Below, one piece after another: positions 1 through 10,811 of a stretch of DNA of 64,000 nt. The stretch's first letter is position 1, and each line of letters opens with the position of its first letter. Position numbers and translations under genes: made by a program. Origin of the DNA: Paracyclopina nana (Eukaryota > Arthropoda > Copepoda > Cyclopoida > Cyclopettidae); assembly GCA_019096065.1 (NCBI GenBank), contig JAGUCH010000001.1, positions 12,524,001 through 12,588,000 on the forward strand. The letters run 5' to 3'. Below the pieces are notes generated by a model, which saw only the letters and a list, made by a program, of their open reading frames with translations, was not told the DNA's origin and did no database searches.

Positions 1-2309
1 ACGAGTGAATGCTACCGTGAAAAATGATGATACACCTATGATACCCAAGCCCCACCCAATTCAATGTCCTTTTGGCACTGCTGAAAAAGTAGGTAGCATC
101 ATGACATGCATTCCCAAACAGGTGCTAGAACGCCACCACCCAACTTGCAAGCAGCAGCAGCAGTTCTATATGGCTCCAATTGGAGCGGGTGGTGTAGCTG
201 CAGCACGGAGATCATCAGCTCAACGACAATGTCACCATTATGAGGAGGAGTTTTACAGCCCCTTTGGTGGAAGTGGCTTGGGAATTGGCCTCTTGCGGGG
301 AACTAAAGGCGAAATATGTGCCCAAGTCCTTGAACGAACCAAGATTATTGCCACCACCACGATGAAGAAGAGATCCAATTTGCAGAGGACCAATCAATTA
401 GCTCGTAAAACTCCAGCAAGGCACAATCGAATTTATTATGCCTACCACTACTTACTGCGCATAAAATGAGCTGAGCCACAAAAGAATTTGCAAAAGAGAA
501 GGGTACCTCGTTAGGACCCAATCAATCAAACAAAGGCCAATAATTCCGCAAGCTACTACCCTCATATCAATTTCTTTGATGTTCCCTCAGTAATGCACAA
601 TATGGTTTTGTATGCGTGTCCAATTAGCATGCATGATCTGTCAAGGGGGTCCTACTTGGAAATCAGATAGAGTTTGCTGGCTATACGAATGCATGGCATG
701 CACAGCCAATGTGGGTGGAACTTCTTGTCAAACTTCCCAATCTAAAGGCTCATCAAGAGCCAAGACCAATAATAATACCGACATCCACGTCAAAATTGCA
801 TCGATCAAAAGTCTACTTCAGATATAGCGAACAAGTTTTGTTTAAAACTTTTAAAGAGTACTAAATCTCTCTATGAATGAATTTTGATAACAAGTGAGGT
901 TCAGGTTACGAGGAGGCAAGCACAACAAAAAGCAAGTTGCATTAAGGCTGGTTCTTAAGCTGAGGATTCGATTATGGCATGCCGAAGGACAAATCAATAC
1001 TTTTGCAGAAACAACTGACCTACCGGTGCTACAACACGTACATTTTCTTATGCGAAATTAAACCAATTTAGTCGATTGTCGAGGCAGAAAATTATGGCTA
1101 GGGACAAGTTAGATTTAGAGTTAAATAGAAGCAGGCTTTTAATAGCTTATTTAAGCCAACCCTTGCTAAAACACTGCTGCAGTTCTTTAATCCCACAGCT
1201 GAGCATTGCAGTCTAGCTAATTTATTTTGAACATTAGGCAGTGCATCATCCTAAATCGCGTTTCACGCTGGATTCCCCTTTTAATAAGATCAGCTACATA
1301 CAGTAGAGTAAAAAGTAATTGTTGCTCAGCTAGATGATGTCACTCTAAGGAGAGGATTATCCTTATATAATGCAAACTATATACTGCTACCACTACTCTT
1401 TGGCTCATTTTCTGAGACGGGCTGCCCCAGAGGAGTGCGACAGATCTCGATTAGAAAGCTGCGCTGCCGTCGAAGTAGTTAAAAGGGACTTTCACATCTG
1501 TTTCTCGTAGATTCCCTTTTTGTTCCAGAAGCAGTAGTCTAGTAGACAGTGACTCACTCTCCTCATACACAGAATATAGATTGGATCTTCGGAATAGCGA
1601 TACAAAAGCGAGTAGGAGACTAGAAAATGACTGTTGCCACATTCCAAAACCGCGCGCGCGCGCTCTAACCAAACCAATAATAATTTCACGCCATCATGAA
1701 GAGACAGTGGCTTTTCCATCAGACAAGCTACTTCATACAGCCATGCACAACAGGGGAAAAATCACGAAATCCAAAGCTCACATTGACGTAAAAGAATCTG
1801 GAGAGCTGATTGCTATGGGATCTGGGGATTTGATAAAAACACGTACAGCGTCGCGCGGCGGTAAAGATGGCTGCAACGAGACTACTTTTGCTCCTTGATA
1901 CGATCGAGAATGAGCTTCGCGGAGAAAAAAGACCCTCAGTGGGTGCTCTAGAAGGAGCTCAGTAAATCAAATCTTTGTGCAAGTATGTATAAAGAATGAG
2001 TAGTTTACCGTATGAATAGTTCATGTTCAGTGCCCCTTCTCGTATATTATGCTATATGTGGGACAATGAATGATGGTTGTAAGTGTCACGCGCGCGCTCG
2101 CGCGAGCACTATATATTGGCCATTTACATAATGGACATACAACACATAAATTGACTGACCACAATGCTGAATCATCTCGTACGTAACCCAGATGCTCGCC
2201 AAAATGTCTCTTATGGCTTGCAGCTGATTACAGTTGTCAAAAGAGCGTAATGAGCTTAGAGAGGAGTAAGTTCTGGCTGAGGAGAAACGAGCTCATTCAT
2301 TTAGCTAAT
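1..2309. other. Non-coding flank, no supported gene
   Basis: No reading frame here shows a recognisable domain or convincing coding character. The longest frame (5-469, plus) is rich in His, Gln and Arg and resembles nothing I know. Two alternating CG runs stand out, at 1651-1662 (six CG units) and around 2088-2106. These could adopt Z-DNA, but no function can be assigned from the sequence. Confidence 0.5.
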
Positions 2310-2314
2310 GGCCA
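2310..2314. repeat. Target-site duplication, left copy (GGCCA)
   Basis: GGCCA directly precedes the TG that opens the 5' LTR. The identical GGCCA directly follows the terminal CA of the 3' LTR at 12730-12734. A 5-bp duplication is normal for BEL/Pao integration. It shows that both element ends are original and uninterrupted. Confidence 0.93.
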
Positions 2315-2560
2315 TGAAAGGAAAGTTCGATCTCCGTTCCACGCAACCTCGCTAGAAGAAGACGCTTCTCAGTCTACTTTGTCAGCTTACTGTTTGTCAG
2401 CTTATACCGCTAAAATATAGTCAGTTCTGTTTTGTTTCCCATATCAACAAGTTGTCCTTACTCGGCGCTTTTGTAAAGTTCTTTATTTCAAGACTTTGGC
2501 TTCACTGCGTATTCTGGAAGACTCTCCTAAGGCATAGTACCTCTGGTTATCTTCCTTTCA
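2315..2560 (+). repeat. 5' LTR (246 bp)
   Basis: It begins TGAAAGG and ends CTTTCA. It matches the 3' LTR at 12483-12729 with no substitution that I could find. The only differences are a 2-base gain in the 3' copy (GTAAAG versus GTACGAAG) and one extra T in the 5' copy (TATTTC versus TATTC). An initiator-like TCAGT at 2421-2425 follows an A/T-rich TAAAATATA box at 2411-2419, but the spacing is too short for a classical TATA/Inr pair. Near-identity implies recent insertion. Confidence 0.95.
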
Positions 2561-2572
2561 TGGCGCCCAACG
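2561..2572 (+). other. Primer-binding site, tRNA-Lys type
   Basis: TGGCGCCCAACG starts at the base after the 5' LTR. It equals the complement of the 3' end of the animal tRNA-Lys that primes several retroelements, and begins with the universal TGG complementary to CCA. The match stops after 12 bases (the next bases are ATACCTC). The position with no spacer is as expected for a minus-strand primer site. Confidence 0.85.
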
Positions 2573-3215
2573 ATACCTCAGGCTGGTGAACCTACCCCTG
2601 ATCAGTACGCGCTGGGTATAGTGTAAGTTGGGATTTGAACTCATTATTATCACGCTTTTGGCAGGTAATCAAACCTGCCCGACGCGTTCGTTCCGCTTTT
2701 GGCCGGTAATAAGCCCGCCAGACGCGATTTTCGCTTAAGCAGTCCCCCGTGATTACGAGGAGAGACGCTAGGCGAGCCATCCACGCTTGGAGACTAAGTA
2801 GTAGTCTTCTGAGCGTCTGTTTGCGTCAAAAGGACGCCATTTGTCGATTGCGATTCTTGCATGGGCCGTAGCTTATTATAAAAGCTGCACACAAGGCTGC
2901 GTGTCAGGTGACACCTTCAGGAATCGCTACACCCATTGGGACTTTCTTGACGGGCTCCGGCTTCATTGAGAGCTGGGTCAAAGCTACGCGTCAGGTGACG
3001 CCATCAAAAAAGTCCCGCCACTTTTTGAATTTGAACGGTAGCCGTTTGGCACCGAACCTCAAATTCTAAGGCTGAGTTTTCAGCTGCACTAACCCCGCTT
3101 CCGGCAAGTAGTGCCACGAAGCCAGCAGAGGAAACGACGTAGGACATACCATCAAATCCGAAAATACCTCGCTAATTCTTTGTTTTCTGTGATTACAGGC
3201 GATCGAGGCTACAAG

Positions 3216-3240
3216 GCTCTACCAACTGAGCTATCGAAGG
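3216..3240 (-). repeat. tRNA-Tyr 5'-end-like segment, antisense, copy 1
   Basis: Read on the minus strand, these 25 bases start CCTTCGATAGC and end GGTAGAGC. As recalled, they equal the acceptor 5' strand plus D-arm of insect tRNA-Tyr, including the A-box. The similarity fades just past the D-arm and no T-arm follows, so this is not a tRNA gene. The element's own RNA carries the complement. Confidence 0.7.
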
Positions 3241-3403
3241 ACCTCGATCACCCGAGAACGGAAGGGGAGGCAACTTTAGCCCCAATCGAGCAGAGAGGCC
3301 AACAACCCTCACTTGGGCATCGAGCAGAGTGGCCAAAGCGGGTAAGGAAAGGTTTCAGGCCTCATAAACCCGGCTTTAAGTTATTTTCAGATTACAGTTC
3401 GAA

Positions 3404-3428
3404 GCTCTACCATCTGAGCTATCGAAGG
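3404..3428 (-). repeat. tRNA-Tyr 5'-end-like segment, antisense, copy 2
   Basis: This is the same 25-base segment as at 3216-3240 with one substitution (A to T on the plus strand, inside the D-loop). It lies 188 bases downstream. The similarity extends outward to GATTACAG on one side and CTCGATCACCCGA on the other, so a longer block was duplicated. Confidence 0.7.
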
Positions 3429-3907
3429 AACTCGATCACCCGATCTGAGCTAAAGGCGGAGTTGGACAAGGCCAGGCCCGAGGCCACAGGTCCAGCCCCA
3501 ACTACTGACAGGATTTCACCAGGTTCTGGTACAAGCGAGGACGGACCCAAAATCGATATCATTCCCTAATTGGAGTTCGTCAGTCGGGGGTTCGAGGTAC
3601 TTCGATAGGTGCAACACCCAACACCCAAAACCCAGCCCACTGCGTTCATTTCCGCATGACATACAGTGGTGTTTGCTTCGTTCGAGCCATAGTCTAGAGT
3701 AGAAGACTCAAGTGGCACGAAAAGGTTCCGTTTGGCGTTGTTGTGGTGTGGTGGCACCCTCCGGGAATCCGAGATTCAGCGAAGAATATAGTGAAATCTG
3801 AAGACCTGATCTCATTGTATTACTCCAATTTTACACCAACTGTCAGCTTCTGCTAAATAAAAAGACCTTGTGTTAATACACTAGTTACAGAAGCTTTTAT
3901 TTTCATC

Positions 3908-6643
3908 ATGGCTAGAACTAGCACCCCCAAAGAGGAGAAGGAAAGCTGGGGAGAGTTGTCAGGCAGGTTAGCAGGCGAGCTCCTCGCATTAGAGGACTTG
4001 TTCATAAGCTGGCAACGAAAGTCCAAAACGTTCTGGGAACAGAATATCAGGAGACTTGTGAATGAGGTCAAGCAGGCAAGGGATGACATCAACCGTTTAG
4101 ATAGAGAAATGTCAGGCCTGTTTGAGCTGGCAAAGTCCCAGAAGCGATTCAGAGGGAGAATATGATGCTGAGGAGGGACGGCAGGGCTGTCACGGCTCAG
4201 GAACTGCGCGAAACTAGAAAGGCTTCGACTTAGAAAGCGGTTTTGGTACAAAAACTTTCGAAAGATCCTTCAAAAGAAGGAAGAAGCAGACCCAAACTTT
4301 TCGAGGATCTCGTGCCAGGATTCTTCGTATGCATTTGATATATCGAGTCGGCTAGACATTTCAGGCCTGGCTGACTGCGAGGTCGATAGGATGAATGCTA
4401 GATTGGGCGAAAAATTACGCGATGGCGACCAGAACGAGGAGCTGCAAGTCTCAAAGGACAATTCGAAAGTCCAGGAGCCATCGCATCACAGTTATGAGGT
4501 TCCCCCAGTAGTGCTAGGGTTGCCAAGCAAGGCTACGAATGAGCCAAATTTGCTGGAGGAACTCCTCAACACGGGATTCAACCCTGAGAAAAGGACACCT
4601 CAGGAGATCCCACCAGATAAGTCCAAGGATGTAGAATTCATGCTAGATCAGCTGAAGAGCTACTACAGTGAATTCAAGCTACAGATCCACGGCATGGATT
4701 TGAAAAAGGTCTCGCAGGACCAAGCTAAGTACATCAAAGTGCAAGTAGAATCGAACAAAGCACTCATAATGCAGCAGGCCGAAGCATGCAAGCTCCTGTT
4801 ACAGGAGGCAGAACAGCCCCTGAAGAAAAGCGGGCTGTGCACGGTCACTAAAACCGTGAACCAAACAGAGCTTGGCCAATGAAATCGGCAAACTGCTGCC
4901 AAAAGACAGGTCAGTAGCTAAAGACTTCGATGACTACTACAACAAAGAGATGGGCTTTCTAGAAAAGATCCTAGACGATCGCAATAAAGAAACAGACGGC
5001 GCAATGGCAAAAGCGGGGAAGACTGCCCCTAAGGCAACGGGTACAAAACCCAAGACTCTACAAGGGGCAAGCAACCTAGATCCAAAAGCAAAGTGCAGGA
5101 TCAAAAGCAGCCTGACGATCAACGAACAGGACCTGGCTGCTAAGCTAAAAACCGCGCAAATCGAATATGAAAAGACACTCACCCTGAAAAAGAAGCTGGA
5201 GGAGCTCAAAGAGAAGGCAGTCCAAAGGGAGTTTAAAAAGCTACCCAGCATTACTCCTCCTCGGAATGATGAGGACAACGAGTACCCATCGGACGCTGAA
5301 TCCAACAGGTCTTATGTATTCAGACCACGAGGCTCAAACCGTAGACGAGGTGGGCTGCCAAGACCCCAACAAGCTCAGGTCCCAAGGGACGAGCCAGAAG
5401 AAGAAAGCTTCGTTTTGCTACGGACAGTTTTGAATCCGCAAAACAACGAAACCACAGAAAGAGGAAGTCGAAGAATGGGCGGACCTGTATTTGCATCAAT
5501 TCAGGCTTAGTCAGATCTATGACAAGCAAAAAGACAGACTGCCCAAGGAAAGTGACATCCCAAAAATGAAGTTTGCAGGTGACATCGGTGACTACCAGGA
5601 GTTCAGGGATCGATTCTTCATTAGAGTCATCAAAAATGTGAGCATCTCTCCGGAAAACAAGCTTATGCTGTTGAAGGACAGTGTAGAGGGTGAACCTGAA
5701 ATAGAAATTAGAAATTTTAAACCCTGGAACTTATTGAACCTCGCGAACGCGATTGAAAACTCGATAGCTTATGCAGCGGACTTGAAAGGCCCAGCGCGGC
5801 TTTCTCCTGTCAAAACTATCAAAAATGACGCCTCTCGATCATCAAAAGCGCGAGTCAATGCTGGAATACAAGGGAATTCTGCTTGACATCATGCGATACT
5901 ATCAAGACGAGGCCGCAAGAAGAAGGTTAAATGCCGGATCGGAAATAGACTCGGTACTGTATGTCATGAACTGGAAAGAGAGCTCGAAACAGCGATATGA
6001 AGACTTCATTCAGCTGGGACACCATGAGCACTCGGTGAAAGCAATTCTACAGTTCATTGAGTGGAAGCTGTCCATTATGAGGCTCACGAGCTACGAGACG
6101 AAATTGAAGGAACCTACGAAAACTGCGGCATCGGCCGCTCCGGAAACAAAAAAGAAAGCAGTGACGCTGCTGACACAGGACGATTCCGGAGAAGAAGAAG
6201 AAATAGAAAGCCCCTCGGATTATTCAACGGGTTATGAAGAAGAAAACTCGGGGCCATGCTTGTCAACTGCGGTACGCAGTTTAGATGTCAATGACTGTCA
6301 AGTCTGTGGGAAAGACAATCATAAAACCCCACAATGCAAGCAGTTCATACGGATGTCAGCGAAAGACAAGTATGACTTGTGTATACAGAAAAGACTGTGC
6401 ATGCGCTGCATCGACTCGAAGCACAGACGAATGAATTGCACAGCGGCAAAATGCACAAAGTGCCAGCACCCTCATCACAGCCTGCTCCACAACTTTTTTG
6501 AAAAAAGAGACAGAGAAAAGCAGGAAAAGAGCGTAGCTGACAAGCTCAAGGCAATGGAGACCACATTAGCCACACTACTGGAACATCAACAGTCTTTTTT
6601 AGAGGCTGCCAGGGCATCCCAAGGGAACCAGCCTCCACAGTAA
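3908..6643 (+). pseudogene. gag: gag, frameshifted (BEL/Pao)
   Basis: Gag is spread over overlapping open stretches: 3908-4165, a short stretch around 4165-4230, 4391-4882 (open well upstream of its ATG), 4872-5510, 5491-5886 and 5825-6643. Neighbouring stretches overlap or abut in different frames, which points to small indels and not to lost sequence. The start at 3908 (MARTSTPK) is the first ATG of the coding run. The stretch 5491-5886 resembles the DUF1759 gag region. The last stretch carries the zinc knuckle CQVCGKDNHKTPQC at 6296-6337 (CX2CX4HX4C), followed by a second Cys/His cluster ending CTKCQHPHHSLLH. Known role: coat protein and RNA packaging in virus-like particles. As assembled it cannot be translated through. 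Confidence 0.85.
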
Positions 6644-6648
6644 CCCGG

Positions 6649-7392
6649 ATGCCCGAGGAAGTAGCCATGCAAATGATTGACATTCAAAGAAAAGTGGAGG
6701 AACCAAAAAAGTCAGACTCTAGATGCTTTAGAGTAGTTCCAGTGTATATATCTAATGGCAACAAGCAAATAAAGACTAATATGGTTCTAGAGCGAAGCTT
6801 CGAGTAGCTCCTTTATAAGCACATCGCTGCATAAGACCTTAAATTTACAAGGTCAGAAAGTAGCGTATTCAGTCTCGTCCATAAATGATCAAAAGCAGGA
6901 CTTTTTGAGTCACAAATGTGACATCACAATCAGAAGTACTGAAAGTCTAGATAGTGAGCAGTTCAAGATCAGTGCTTACACTTCTGACGCGATCAACAAG
7001 CTCATTAAACTGCCAAACTATGCGAAGCTAAAGAAAAAGTTTAAGTTCCTGGAACCGATCGAGTTTCCGGAATTAGTAAAAGGACCAGTTGAAATACTGC
7101 TTGGCATCAACTATCCGGCTTTGCATCAAAGCTTTGGAGACAAGTCCGATGGGAAAGTCGGCTCTCCATTAGTCAGAAAAACTATCTTTGGCAATACTTT
7201 GACGTACACTTCTCCGGAATGCAAAAAGCCAGTAACTTTGCTGACATGCGAAGCTATCGAAAGTGAATGCCCGGAGCTAAAATACATTATGAAAAAGATA
7301 TTCGATGATGACACGCAAGGCCTCACTTTAGCAAACCCAGTAGAATTACTGACTGCAGACGAGTTACGTGCTAGAGACATCATCAGCAGCAC
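6649..7392 (+). pseudogene. pol: pol: aspartic protease region, broken
   Basis: An ATG at 6649, six bases after the gag stop and in another frame, opens a stretch (MPEEVAMQ...) that ends in TAG at 6805-6807. The protease similarity continues in a different frame and is open from 6905. The frame changes exactly where the D-S/T-G catalytic triad of a DUF1758-type retropepsin would be expected, and no intact triad can be read. The downstream flap-like region (ILLGINYPAL near 7100) is well preserved and typical of BEL/Pao proteases. Known role: cleavage of the Gag-Pol precursor. Pol begins in a frame different from gag, so either frameshifting or an indel separates them. Confidence 0.75.
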
Positions 7393-8565
7393 TATTCATA
7401 CTAACGAGAAAGGCCACAAGGCAATGCGAGTACCATTCAAAAACTATCCGGATCCGCCGGATCTGCCAAATAACTATTGGCAAGTACTAACTTTCGAGCT
7501 AAAACAGGAACAAAAATTGGGTCCTGAGCTAATGAAACAAGTAGATGATGCCATAGAGGAAATGGTGGCTCATGGAGCTTTGAGACTTCTTCGCGATGAC
7601 GAAGACAAGCTAGTAGGCTTCTATATACCACAGTGATGGTAGTCAAGCTTGACAGGGCTTCCACGAAGGTCAGGGTCTGCATGGACGCTGCCAGGCCTTT
7701 TGGGGCCAAAAAGACTTCACTAAATTCGCAAGTACTAACTGGCCAAAAGCTGCAAGGCGACATTTGGGCCATTTGGCTTCGCTTCCGGATGCGTCCAAAA
7801 GCTTACATAGCTGACGCTGTGAAAATGTTCCTCAACGTACACCTGATGCAAGAAGACAAGAGGTTTCACAGATTAATACATAGAGGCCAAGCATACGAGT
7901 TTGACTCATGGGTCTTTGGCAACGTGGCATCACCATATGCTGCACTATACACTATGAAAGAGATTGCCAAAGAGGGCAAATTACATCCACTGACTGAGTA
8001 CGTGTTCAGCTTCGTGCCTGTACATGGATGACATCATCTTCAGCTGCAACACCACAGAGGAAGCTCTGGCAGTATATGATGACGTAAAAACGTACACGCT
8101 AAATCGAAAATGGTGTTCAAAAAGTGGGTCAGCTCAGATAGAGACTTCATGACCCAAATTGACAATAAAGATTGGCATCCAGCTTTTGAGCTGAGTTCAA
8201 ACAATCCGGATGTGAAAGCCCTTGGCATCAAGTGGCAATCTAGCACAGACGAGATCACTTTCAATCCATTGAAAAATGGGCTCAGCGATGACGATCTCAA
8301 AATAGTGACGAGACGATACATAGTTTCAGTCGTAGCTCAAATCTATGACCCACATGATCTGTTAGCCCCATTTACACTGAAAGGAGACTCATCGCCCAGG
8401 AAGTCTGGGGTCTTAATGACACGTTAAAACTGGGCTGGGATGACAAGCTCTATAACTACATCGAGAAGGACGAAAGGATAAGCCCAATACTGAAGGCATT
8501 TCAACAGTTCGTTAACGAGGGCTGCAGAATTAACGAGATAGTCTTACCTCGCTATATATCTACTG
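7393..8565 (+). pseudogene. pol: pol: reverse transcriptase, frameshifted
   Basis: The stretches 6905-7636, 7633-8031 and 8110-8427 carry the fingers and palm of a BEL/Pao reverse transcriptase. Motifs seen include KVRVCMDAARPFG, SLNSQVLTG followed by a KLQ motif, an AVKMFLNVHL segment, and DKRFHRL. The catalytic YMDD is encoded at 8021-8032, but in a different frame from the preceding palm segment. At least two frame changes therefore fall inside the domain. Known role: copying element RNA into DNA using a tRNA primer, consistent with the primer site next to the LTR. Confidence 0.85.
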
Positions 8566-9541
8566 TGAATTTCAAAAAGAGAGAGCTGCATGCTTTTTGC
8601 GATGCTTCAAAGAAAGCTTACTGCGTAGCAGTCTACATTCGCAATATATATGAAGACATGGGTCAGCCGAGAATTAGTGCTCACCTGCTCGTAGCGAAAA
8701 AGAGGCTCATTTCGGCTTCGGAAGGACAATTCCACAGGCTGAATTGATGGGCGCGGTCTGCGCAGCTCAAATAGTGCCTCAGACTGATATGAATCTGAAA
8801 GAAGTAGATCATATAATTGCTCCAGAGGACATTCACTATTACCTGGATTCAAAATGCGCGCTCTGGTGGATTAAAAGAACCCAGCGAAGACTGGTTCCAT
8901 TCGTAGCTACCAGAGTGTCTGTGGTCAGAGAAGCTACAAAAGCCAACGAATGGCATTACATAGCTACAGACAAAAACCCAAGTGACAAAGGCACTCGAGG
9001 CCTTAACTTTGACGAGTTCGTGGCTGAATCAAAGCTCTGGTTCAAAGGACCAGATTTAGAAAGCCCAGATTACAAAATCGATTCCGGAGAAGAAATAGAA
9101 GTAATGCCTGAAGAAGACGCGGAAGAAATACGAACTTCCATAGCCAAAATATGCTTATTCAGCCATCTAAAGCTGAAAAACTTCTACCCGTCAATGTCAT
9201 TTGACAAAATAAGAGGTCTGTTCAAGCTGAACGCTGACTGGCCCGAAAAGAGGCCTAACACGATGGAATACGTGTCAAAATTAAACAAAAAAGTTCTATT
9301 CAGCCACGAGTACTTGGCTTTCAAATACAATGATTTGATGAGGCTGCTGAAACATGTCTGGCGCCTGATGGGCATACGAGACAAACTGGCCTCAAAGTGC
9401 ATTGAAAAGCACGATGTAGCCGATAGAAAAAACGTCCTACCAGTCTTTCAGCTAAAGCAAAAGACTTCAAAAGTGCGAGACATGAAACATGCACTGACTT
9501 TTGTCATTAAAGAAGCTCAAGCGGAAGTTTTTCAGACGTGA
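8565..9541 (+). pseudogene. pol: pol: RNase H / connection region, frameshifted
   Basis: Two overlapping stretches (8565-8747 and 8744-9541) encode an RNase H-type domain. HAFCDASKKAY carries the first acidic residue. YLDSKCALWW and EWHYIATDKNPSDKGTRG match the Asp-Ser and NPAD-type motifs of BEL/Pao elements. The region then continues into the linker toward integrase. Known role: degradation of the RNA strand during reverse transcription. The 4-base overlap around 8744-8747 marks another frame change. Confidence 0.8.
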
Positions 9542-10811
9542 ATTCTCACCTGAAGGAAGAATTTGAGCTTTCAATGCCCAAGTAGATGCCAATGGCATCA
9601 TACGCGGGAATCCAGGCTTGAGGGCATGCAAGCGATCTCTGTGTATCAAAAAAGGCCTATTATGCTGCCTAAAAGCATCATTTGACGTACCTAATAGTTC
9701 TGAACATTCACGAAGTGAACCATGCCTCAGTCAGAGATACTATGAAGCGAATTTTTAAAGTTCTTCCACGTGAAAGGACTGAGAGACTTGACAAAAAGAA
9801 TTGTCAGACACTGTGTTCAATGCAACTTGACCAAAGGTAAACCTTATCAGAGTCAACACATGGCGCCTTTGCCTGACAGGCATCTAGAGACACTAAAGCT
9901 ATTCGAGACCGTCTCGATAGATTTTGCAGGACCTGCAAAAGTGCAAATTGGGCGTCCAATATACAAGTATTACTTACTTATCATAGTATGTCAGCAGACA
10001 CATGCTGTCCACATCGAAATGGCAGAAAGTATGGCCACAGAGCATATTCTGACAGCTCTACAGCGCTTTGCAAGTAGGTACAGAATTCCCAAGACTGTCA
10101 GATCTGACAATGCGCCCCAGTTCTGCGCTGCAGAGAAATTACTTGTCCCAGACAGACAAAGCTTAGCAGAGACGATGACAATCGAGCATTGGGACTACTC
10201 GCCAGTTTACAGTCCACAGAACAATGGTTTGGCTGAAAAAATGGTCCATTTAGCAAAAATGAGGCTGCCAGACTTAAAATCGTATGAATTTACGCTGGAT
10301 GGACTGATGACTTCACTGGCAATGATATCAGACTTGATAAACGCGAGGCCAATCGAATACATCCAGACAGACGAAGTAGAAGGCCTCCTCTGCATCAATG
10401 ATCTCTTGAAGTGCGGGATCGATTTTGACTCGAGCCAATTGAGGCTGCTGAACGAAAACAAGTTCGCGAACTTGTACTTGAACATACGTGGCGTCATCGG
10501 CGATTTCTGGAAAAATTGGACGTCAAGTATAATAAGCGAAGTTAAAAGCTTACCCGAAATGGACTGCTTTTCGAGATGACCCAAAATGCGGGGAAATCTG
10601 CATCCTAATGGAATCGAACGAGCACGTCCCCAGAAGCTCATGGAAATGGGGAAAAATTCACAAAATTCTTCGTGACGACGATGGCCTGGCTCGAAAATGC
10701 GCTATGCTAATTGCCAGGAACCAATCCAAGATGCCAGGCTTAGAAATAAAGCCACCAAGGCTAGAGACGTATTCAATACGCCAAATAATACCTTTAAATG
10801 TACTTTACTAA
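9541..10811 (+). pseudogene. pol: pol: integrase plus DUF5641-like tail, frameshifted
   Basis: The core stretch 9770-10579 shows a zinc-binding HCVQC and the three acidic catalytic residues: Asp at 9920 (VSIDFAGP), Asp at 10106 (VRSDNAPQF) and Glu at 10235 (NNGLAEKM), with 61 and 42 residues between them. The upstream His half of the zinc motif (IHEVNHAS near 9710) is in another frame. The tail at 10608-10811 (SSWKWGKIHKIL) resembles the DUF5641 domain that ends BEL/Pao Pol, and ends in a TAA. Known role: insertion of the DNA copy, in agreement with the 5-bp target duplication. Confidence 0.88.

Larger units (their letters stand above)
2573..3907 (+). other. Long retroelement leader with repeats and tRNA-like segments
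   Basis: This 1.3-kb region lies between the primer site and gag. It holds an imperfect tandem repeat (2653-2686 and 2694-2726, both opening CGCTTTTGGC and closing GACGCG). It has two perfect palindromic boxes, GTGTCAGGTGACAC at 2901-2914 and GCGTCAGGTGACGC at 2988-3001. It also has two related blocks (3191-3255 and 3391-3443) that contain complements of the 5' end of tRNA-Tyr. A frame open over 3111-3569 (152 codons from a GTG) runs through these blocks. It has a basic start and no recognisable domain, and I do not call it a gene. Confidence 0.6.

Noticed and set aside
5..469. 154-codon plus-strand frame at the window start
   Set aside because: His/Gln/Arg-rich, no domain, no splice or promoter context; probably chance.
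2901..3001. CAGGTG boxes as binding sites for the Scratch protein encoded nearby
   Set aside because: They lie about 25 kb away in a mobile element. Sharing an E-box core with a neighbouring regulator is expected by chance.
3191..3443. tRNA genes in the leader
   Set aside because: Only the acceptor 5' strand and D-arm are present; there is no anticodon or T-arm and no closing acceptor strand.
3111..3569. 152-codon frame in the retroelement leader
   Set aside because: It starts at GTG and reads through tRNA-like antisense blocks, and no domain is seen. More likely leader sequence than a gene.
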